From: Hermetia illucens
Taxonomy: Eukaryota; Arthropoda; Insecta; Diptera; Stratiomyidae
DNA: 64,000 nt
Direction: 5' to 3'
Assembly: GCF_905115235.1 (NCBI RefSeq)
Contig: NC_051854.1
Span: forward strand, 22,852,001 to 22,916,000
Shown: one piece after another, positions 56,765 through 64,000 of the stretch
Layout of the letters: the number at the start of each line of letters is the position of its first letter
How positions within the stretch are numbered: position 1 is the stretch's first letter
The notes under the pieces: generated by a model
Database searches by the model: none
Seen by the model: only the letters and a program-made list of their open reading frames with translations
What the model was told of the DNA's origin: nothing
Translations under genes and position numbers: made by a program

Positions 56765-59620
56765 CCTAATCATCATCATCAACGGCGCAACAACCGGTAT
56801 CCGGTCTAGGCCTGCCTTAATAAGGAACTCCAGACATCCCGGCTTTGCGCCGAGATCCACCAATTCGATATCCCTAAAAGCTGTCTGGCGTTCTGGCCTA
56901 CGCCATCGCTCCATTTAGGCAGGGTCTGCCTCGTCTTCCTTTTTCTACAATAGATATTGCCCTTATAGATTGCTGTGACCCGCCGATCGTAACCTATTGA
57001 GCTGGATTTTATCCACAACCGGACGGTCATGGTATCGCTCATAGATTTCGTCGTTATCTAGGCTACGGAATCGTCCATCCTCATGTAGGAAGCCAAAAAT
57101 TCTTCGGAGGATTCTTCTCTCGAACGCGGCCAAGAGTTCGCAATTCTTCTTGCTAAGAAACCAAGTTTCCGAGGAATACATGAGGACTGGCAAGATCATA
57201 GTCTTGTACAGTAAGAGCTTTGACCCTATGGTGAGATGTTTCGAGCGGAACAGTCTTTGTAAGCTGAAATAGGCTCTGTTAGCTGACAACAACCGTACGC
57301 CGATTTCATCATCGTAGCGTTATCGGTTGTGATTTTCGACACTAGATAGGAGGAATTGTCAACGGTCTCAAAGTGATATTCTCCTATCCTTATTCTTCCT
57401 GTTTGACCAGTGCGGTTTGATGTTGTTGATTGATTCGTCTTCGGTGCTGACCATATATTTTGTCTTGCCTTCATTGATGTGCAAACCAAGATCTCGCGCC
57501 GCCTGCTCGATCTGGATGAAGGCAGTTTGTACGTCTCGGGTGGTTCTTCCCATGATGTCGATATCGTCAGCATAGGCCAGTAGTTGGGTGGACTTGAAGA
57601 GGATCGTACCTCTTGCATTTACATCAGCATCACGGATCACTTTCTCGAGAGCCAGGTTAAAGAGGACGCATGATAGGGCATCCCCTTGTCGTAGACCGTT
57701 GATGATGTCGAATGGTCTTGAGAGTGATCCTGCTGCTTTTATCTGCCCTCGCACATTGGTCAGGGTCGGCCTAGTCAGTCTTATCAAATTCGTCGGGATA
57801 CCGAATTCTCTTATGACCGTGTACAGATTGACCCTGGTTATGCTATCATAGGCGGCTTTGAAGTCGATGAATTGATGGTACAACTGATATCAATATTCCA
57901 ACAGTTTTCCTAATCTGTTCTTTGGTATGGGCCAATGATGTTCTGGGCATATGGGGCTATCCGGCCTAGCAAGATAGCGGAGAATATCTTATAGATGGTA
58001 CTCAGCAACGTGATACCTCTATAATTGCTGCACTGTGTGATGTCTCCCTTTTTATGTATGAGGCAGATAATGTCTTGTTGCCAGTCGTCAGGCATTGATT
58101 CTCTGTCCCACACCTTGAGCAAAAGTTGATGAACCACTTGGTGTAATTGGTTGCCTCCATATTTAACTAATTCAGCTGTAATTCCTTCCACTCCTGGCGA
58201 CTTATGATTTTTAAGCCGATGAATTGCACGGACTGTTTCTTCTATACTTGGTGATGGCAGTATTTGTCCGTCGTCTTCAGTTGGCGGGACCTCCAACTCG
58301 CTGATGTTCTGGTTGTTCAGTAGCTCATCAAAGTACTCCACTCATCGCTCCAATATGCCTATTCTGTCGGAAATCAGATTTCCCTCTTTGTCTCGGCAGG
58401 ATGAGCATCGAGGTGTATAAGGCTTCATCCTGCTGACTTGTTGGTAAAACTTGCGCGCCTGGTGCGGTTGCTCCCTGTACTTTTCGAGTTCACAGACCTG
58501 TTAGTTCTCCCAGGCTTCCTTTTTCCGTCTGTGAAGTCGCTTCTCCGCACGACGGAGTTCGTGATAAGTCTCTGCAGGTGCCCGAGTTCTTTGAGAATGC
58601 AACATCACTCGGTATGCGGCATTCTTCCGTTCCGTAGCTAGCTTACACTTATCGTCAAACCAGCCGTTCCGACTTTTCTTGCGGCTAGGGCCAAGTATCT
58701 TTGTGACCGTATTAATGATAACGTTCTTCAGGTGGTTGTGGAGATCATTTGTTGATGCTTCATCTCCAGGACCTCTGTTGACTGCGATTATTCCGGCATT
58801 CATTTCTCTCTTATAGGTGTTGCGGAGGGCTGTGTTGTGGATGGCTTCAGTGTTAACTCTCACCTGATTGTCAGAGGGGATTCTAGGTGGTGTTGTTATT
58901 CGAGCTCGGAGCACCATGCCAACGAGATAGTGATCCGAGTCTATATTGGCCCCCCTATGTGTTCTGACATTCATCAAGGCTGAGAGGTGGCGGCGTTCGA
59001 TCAACACGTGGTCAGATTGGTTGAAAGTGATCCCGTCTAGAGAGGCCCATGTATGTTTGTGGACCGCTTTATACGCAAACCAGGTACTTCCAACAACCAT
59101 TTCGTGTGACCCTGCTAATTGAATAATCCGCAGTCCGTTATCATTTGTATTTTCGTGTAAGCTATGGGAGCCAACGTACCGCCTGAATACGGGCTCCTTC
59201 CCTACTTGGCTGTTAAAATCCCCAAGTATGCTTTTGATATCATATTATCATATCTGGGACAGGCTTGGAGGGTTCGCTCTACTGCCTCGTAGAAGGTATC
59301 CTTCTCCTACTCTGCACTCTCCTCTATTGCTTCGTAACATGTTGTTTTTCGTGTAGGGTTGTCAGCCCTACCCAACCCCCAACCTGGAGGACCAGTTGGT
59401 GCAATTTGTCCCGTTTTTAGGCGCGGGAGACTCGCAATCATCCTTCTCCGTCTGCAGCTTTTCGTTAAGAAAGAGCTCCCAACGGTCACCACGTGGAGGT
59501 GGAGATAGGGTTTGGTAGTAGAACTTTTGGTGTTGGTTCATTAGGCGTTTCCATAGTTTTATGCTCCATCGTGGGTACCAATCCACGTTTCGCCCTGGGA
59601 CCTATACTACTCTTTGATCA
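56765..59620 (-). mobile_element. LINE family A (RTE-like), best-preserved copy A2
   Basis: Minus-strand copy running from the 5' leader (TATAGGTCCCAGGGCGAAAC near 59610) to the CATCATCATC tail at 56766. Endonuclease C-terminus is at 59100-58860 (DGITFNQSDHVLIERRHLSA; NIDSDHYLVGMVLRARI). The linker follows (RKKSRNGWFDDKCKLATERK), then RT (58341-57368): NHKSPGVEGITAELVKYGGN, YRGITLLSTIYKIFSAILLG, GLRQGDALSCVLFNLALEKV, YADDIDIMGRTT. The C-terminal domain is at 57292-56810 (RAYFSLQRLFRSKHLTIGSK; SSETWFLSKKNCELLAAF). The YADD box is intact, but frameshifts separate the parts. It lies in the intron of the unidentified gene, antisense. Confidence 0.87.
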
Positions 59621-59744
59621 CCTTATTATTATTCCTAATACGATCACTAAATATCAAGAATTTTCTCTCAGGGTGCACACACTATCAAGAAATTTCCCTA
59701 AATTCAATGTTTTTGTTATAAATACATTAAGTTTCTGTGCCATG

Positions 59745-60797
59745 TGATTTGGTGTTTGAGGTCACACCCAAAAGGAATAGAAATTTGCGAGCTAGCAATC
59801 TGCAAATTTCGAAACTTTATTGCTGCTGAATCGCCAACAACACCACGGATAAGGATTGACTGCCTACGGCTTTTTAGCTATCCAAAACGTTTTATGATTG
59901 GATTTTTGGAAGTGGGCAAGCTCCTCGATTACGGTATCGAAGCTTCCCAAAATGACTGTTCCCCAATACAAGCAGGAATTCCAGCGGTATGAGCTGGAAA
60001 TGATGGGACACTAAAGAGTACTCCTTTCCGTCTTGCGACATTGTGCTTTTGTACTCTGCGCGAGGTCGGATTGTTACTGGCGGCTACCGCAAAGCTCTTA
60101 TTGATCCGGGGGCCGGTTCCTGACCATTTTTTTACTGCAAGATTGCGGTCCAAGTTAGGGAGTGTCACAATTATACAGTGATATGCACCAACGAAGACTT
60201 CCGATATAGTGGATGCTTTCTACGAGCAATTACATGTGGTTCAGGAAAGCTTCTTAAAGGTGACATTGTGATCGTGATGGGTGTTCTAAATGCCAAGGTG
60301 GGATCTGATTACACCTTGCTCGGACATGTATTGTTGGGAGGTTTGCGGATTTCTGTGGCTTCCACGGCCTAATCATTGGCGGCTGATCGGCACCGCACGA
60401 ACAATCCGATTGGCCACTTTACGATCAGCACTAGATTTAGGAGCTTTCTTCCAAATGTGCATAATAAGACGCTGACATCGGCCTTAAGGCGGATCACCAT
60501 CTTCTACTTACTTCGCTTGCGTATTGCGTCTGCCCCTCCTTGTGGAGTTGTATAATGCGACCCACAGTGGGAGAGCTATCTTGCTTATCGGACAGCAAAT
60601 ATACTGAGTAACCCGCCTGAAAATACCGATGAGCGTTGATCCACCATCAAAAATGCTCTTTACTTGGATGTTACGCATGTCGTCGGTCAGGACCTGGGGG
60701 TTACAAAATCAATCTGACTACGAAATCAAAGAAGTGGATCAAGGAAGGGAACGGTTTGAAGACTTGATTGTTGCAAGTGATGATGAGCAACTGAAGA
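59745..60797 (+). mobile_element. LINE family B, copy B5, 5' part
   Basis: Aligns by eye with the 5' regions of copies B1 and B2: GCGAGCTAGCAATCTGC and CCAACAACACCACGGATAAG, then endonuclease codons (KLLKGDIVIVMGVLNAKVGS), then linker codons (TDERWSTIKNAL; RFEDLIVASDDEQLK). It breaks off exactly at EQLK, where the next element begins. Linker sequence between DLIVASDD and EQLK has been deleted. Confidence 0.7.
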
Positions 60798-61868
60798 TAT
60801 CGAAAAATAGTAAGTAATATTGTCAAGGGAAGTTGCATTCCGTCCTAAAAGAGCTATTGTACCGAGCGCTTGGGTTCGTATTCTCCATGAGCACCCTGGT
60901 GGGTTCTATTCTTTGTAGGTTCACCCAGTAAAGTTTCCACAACCGTTCCTCTTCGTTTTTCAATGTCGTAGACATGAACCCATTTTCCATTCCACAGAAT
61001 GGCGCTGGCCCATTATAGCGATGTCGTTGCTTCTTTCTTTCTAATCCAATGTGGTCTGAAGCCTAGAGGATCAACACCTTGTTGAATGAGCCAAGCGTGT
61101 TTAGTTTGTTAAAGCATTTCCATACCAGTTTGAAATTTACCTGGTAAGAGGTAAGTGCCTTAATAACCAATTGACTGCCGATTAGAATAGTAATGTTCTA
61201 CCCCCTATAGTTCCCTTCAAGGTTGAAGGAGGCACATTTGTTTATGGTGTATATTTCCGCCTGAAATATGCTGGTGTTCTTACCTATTGGTTCGAAATGA
61301 ATTTTCCTTGGACCAACGATCCCGGCATCTGCTCCCACTGCTGTAAAGGATCCGTCAGTGTACCAGGTAATCAATTGCTGATTTAAGCCCTATGTCAACG
61401 CCACACTGTCCCAGTTCGCCCTGTTGCTCCAAAGAATTTCAAACTTCTTACCGATTTGAAATCTGGTCATGTTATCCATTTGCTATCAATAATTCGGAAT
61501 GAGGCAACTCCATGCCTCACTGGCACTCCCGGACATCTGGACTCCCGGATATTCTCATTGCCCTACTGGTACACACGCAAGCCAGTCTTTGAAATTTATG
61601 TAACTCCCTAGCTGTTGTACTGAGTTCCGTTCTGGGTGCCCAGGTTATAGTGTATATCCGGTGCAGCATTTCCGGAGTGCATTCCCATTTTTTCCCTGCT
61701 ATAGACCTACAAGTCATCATAGCCCTTGTGACTTTTCCACATTTGTTTTCCAGAGTAATTTTTGGTCTAGTATAATTCCCAAAAATTTGACTCCGGTTAC
61801 TCGTTTCTATGGCATCCCCTACTACATCCGTCAGCTGAGCAGTTTCGCTTGATCGGCCTGTTCGGTAA
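60797..61868 (-). mobile_element. LINE family F (RT C-terminus plus RNase H), nested in copy B5
   Basis: Minus-strand fragment. End of RT near 61800-61580 (KITLENKCGKVTRAMMTCRS, AGKKWECTPEMLHRIYTI, LHKFQRLACVCTSRAMR). RNase H follows at about 61380-61050 (WYTDGSFTAVGADAGIVG, SIFQAEIYTINKCASFNLEG, DHIGLERKK), with the first Asp and the Glu of the catalytic set visible. Upstream RT motifs are absent. It interrupts family B between EQLK and WMKNFTMVLKR. Confidence 0.65.
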
Positions 61869-62145
61869 TTGTGCTGACATGGATGAAAAACTTCACCATG
61901 GTTCTTAAACGCACCAAATTTGGGAAAGTTGCGCCCTTTGGGAATGAAATAGATAGGCATGCGGATAAAGACTGTTCCTCCAAGTAGAAGAGAAATCATT
62001 TCGGTCAACAATGCACTCAAACGGAGTAAAGCCGGTGCGCTTGGCGACCTTCTCGCTGCACCTGTAGTTACTGCATATCTGCTACTTCTATTCGCACGAA
62101 AATCCTGGGAATCCCAGAGACTCCAAAGAAGGGCACCCGTTATGA
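61868..62145 (+). mobile_element. LINE family B, copy B5, 3' part
   Basis: Resumes family B linker with WMKNFTMVLKRTKFGKVAPF and the start of RT (MRIKTVPPSRREIISVNNAL; KSWESQ). It stops near 62145, where 5'-most RT codons end. Nothing further of the element is seen downstream. Confidence 0.68.
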
Positions 62146-62599
62146 CTCGATGGTTTGCCACTTTTGAAAATTCATTGCTTAACTCGCTACTAATCCAATT
62201 TGTTTCCTGGACTGCAATCATGCTCAATTTGTAAATCTCGACCGGTTGACGGCCATTGGCTTCTTCAGGGAGCACACATGCCAGGATCCGAAAGAATAGT
62301 CCGTTAGACGTTTGCTTGGTCGTCGTCGTTTATCCGTTCAATCAGTGGCAAATGTTCCAAGTTTCTTGACATGGAGTAGTTTTTACATGAATGGGTTGTC
62401 GACCAGAGTTTACACAACTATGCTGCACGTCTGGCTACGTAATTCTTGACACCTTACTGATCCTACTCACCTACTTAGGTGTAACTCCGCCATTCAGGCT
62501 ACAGCTATCCTTCTCTGCCCCTTTCTCAACCATGGCTTGGGGCAGGCTACGGTGGAATTACACCCGCACAATATCTACCTTATATACATAGTCCCACCA
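62146..62599. other. Intronic DNA, weak LINE-like traces only
   Basis: The minus strand contains IYKLSMIAVQETNWISSELS, which is vaguely endonuclease-like (VQET). It is too short to assign, and no other feature was recognised. Confidence 0.3.
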
Positions 62600-64000
62600 A
62601 CAGAGAAATGGCACAGCTACCAATGCCAGGGTTTTCCCTTTTCCCGCTTAACATCAATTGCCCTCGTTCTGGAGTATGTCCACGCGAATCCTGGAGCCCT
62701 CGCAGTCAAGTTCCGAGAATATTTTATCTTCTTGTCGGCGCCCCGCCTATAGATATGATGCACAACCGAGTTACCGACAGAATCAAGAACTAAACCCTTC
62801 CTGTTCAGAAACACGAATGCTTCGGGATTAAGCTTGCCGTGAGAGTTTTCTCGAAATATTCGTCGTTTGGATAGAACGGAAGTGAAACCCAAGATTTCTC
62901 ACCATGCAAGGCAGATTGCCTCATGTGATTTCGAATCAATCTAACGATAACTGTGAATTGGTGATAGTCATCCTCATCAGTGGATAACTGTGTCGATTCT
63001 TGGCACAGCAGCATCACCTCATTTGTTACCTAATGTTCATAATTTGACGAAGCAGCCCTTTTAAGTCCATTTGGCTAGCACTCAAGTTAAACCAAATAGA
63101 GCACTCGTAGGTGAATACTGGTCTAACCAGAGTAAGGCAGTACATAGTGTCAACCTTTCGGCTAAGATGTGAAGCATAGAAGAGTCTTCGAAGAAACATG
63201 AGTGCGTTGCGAACGCTTTCTAGCAATTGAAGACCTTCGTCAAGATGGACACTCAGGCATTTAATGCTTTTTTTATGAAAAATGCGAATCATTCTCGTTT
63301 GTGGCAGCGTCGAAATCTCTCCAATTCCTTTTCAAGTTCCTACTGACGTACGTCAAAAAATTTTAAGACCGAATTTTTTCACATTTGTGCGTTGATTTTC
63401 ATCCGCCAGCTGTTCGTGAAGAACTTAATGTCATTAAACATTTTCTGAAGTTGAACTTGCACCTCGGATACCTTCAACCAACGACCTTTTCGGAGATTTA
63501 TTAAATTCGAACAAGTTGAGAAATTCGTCGGCCAATACGGCAAAAAGTGTAGCCGCAGTTACTGTTACTTGCTGCAATCCATTCAGGGCGTGGAATTCTC
63601 TATTAGTAGTGAGATTTTCATTTGTGATGACAAAGTATTTGTTGCTACACATCATCGCTACGAGTTGGCGATCCTCGGGAGCCTGAAGATCAGCCCATCC
63701 AACCAGACGATATCAGAGGCCTTCTCCATCATTTACGCAGTTACCATTGTTAATCCGCCAGCAAATATCCAACATTACCTTTGTTATTGCATAAATGTTA
63801 TCGTCGAATGTCCAGATCGAAATCCGAATTGCGCATTCGACAATAAATCCTCCTTCTTCATGTGCCCGTTCAAGGCTCTCAATACCAAAACCCCAAAACC
63901 TTACTGAAGTTAGGCAGCAAACTGATTGGACGGTAGCTCTTAGGTGTGGATGAATGCTTCCCTTCCACTGTCCTGGAAAGAAGGATGCAATAATTGCGAA
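62600..64000 (-). mobile_element. LINE family G (Jockey/CR1-like), continues past the window
   Basis: Minus-strand RT. From the window end: SFFPGQWK, ATVQSVCCLTSV (a PISLLP-type block with shifts), LNGLQQVTVTAATLFAVLAD (the motif normally GxPQG...SPxLF), DEFLNLFEFNKSPKRSLVEG. After a gap comes CLSVHLDEGLQLLESVRNAL, LVRPVFTYECSIWFNLSASQ and LRQIMNIR, followed by a C-terminal tail to about 62600. The 5' part lies outside. Frameshifts are numerous. Confidence 0.65.

Noticed and set aside
58501-59100. Apparent host gene similar to craniofacial development protein 2
   Set aside because: This common database label refers to RTE LINE endonucleases; the frame lies inside LINE copy A2.
1-64000. CRISPR arrays, operons, tRNA or rRNA genes
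   Set aside because: None found. Repeats are interspersed transposons, genes are spliced, and no cloverleaf or rRNA core sequence was recognised.

Overview
The window is animal nuclear DNA, almost certainly from an insect and most likely a fly. It holds intron-bearing conserved eukaryotic genes with short AT-rich introns (52-70 bp), embedded in very repeat-rich DNA. The transposons (RTE-, R1- and Jockey-like LINEs, Tc1/mariner relics, a Ty3/gypsy fossil and a Penelope-type hammerhead motif) fit a large dipteran genome. I cannot name the species; a LINE-rich lower brachyceran such as a soldier fly would fit.

Layout. (1) 1-3110: the main exon of mitochondrial IscA2 (+), with its first exon unresolved. 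(2) 3292-15722: PPP1R21/KLRAQ1-like coiled-coil gene on the minus strand, eight exons, tail-to-tail with IscA2. Its last long intron holds a near full-length RTE-type LINE. Its first intron holds a LINE, a Tc1 relic and a Ty3/gypsy fossil. (3) 16576-40116: Spastizin (ZFYVE26) on the plus strand, six exons, about 2204 residues with a central FYVE finger. It is divergent from PPP1R21 across about 850 bp, and two introns (10.1 and 6.6 kb) are packed with nested LINE debris. (4) 40400-48000: an R1-clade LINE, a Jockey-like fragment, a Tc1 relic and unassigned DNA. (5) 48077-54160: RNPS1 on the minus strand, four coding exons, 305 residues. Its 5 kb intron holds LINE and mariner debris and a 175 bp element with perfect 52 bp inverted arms around a hammerhead-ribozyme-like core. 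(6) 56049-56099: first coding exon of an unidentified plus-strand gene whose intron runs off the window and is filled with LINEs.

The host genes act in endosome/lysosome biology (PPP1R21 and Spastizin, sharing an intergenic region), nuclear mRNA processing (RNPS1) and mitochondrial Fe-S assembly (IscA2). No operon, CRISPR array or prokaryotic feature is present. For cross-reference I name the repeat families A (RTE-like, GAT-repeat tail), B (RTE-like), C (RTE-1-like), D and E (R1 clade), F (LINE with RNase H), G (Jockey/CR1-like) and H (RTE-like). All copies are decayed to some degree.

The most notable points are the hammerhead-bearing foldback, the short PPP1R21 without its central domain, the RNPS1 start codon split by an intron, and several same-strand LINE chimeras and nested insertions. 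I found no clear new protein system.
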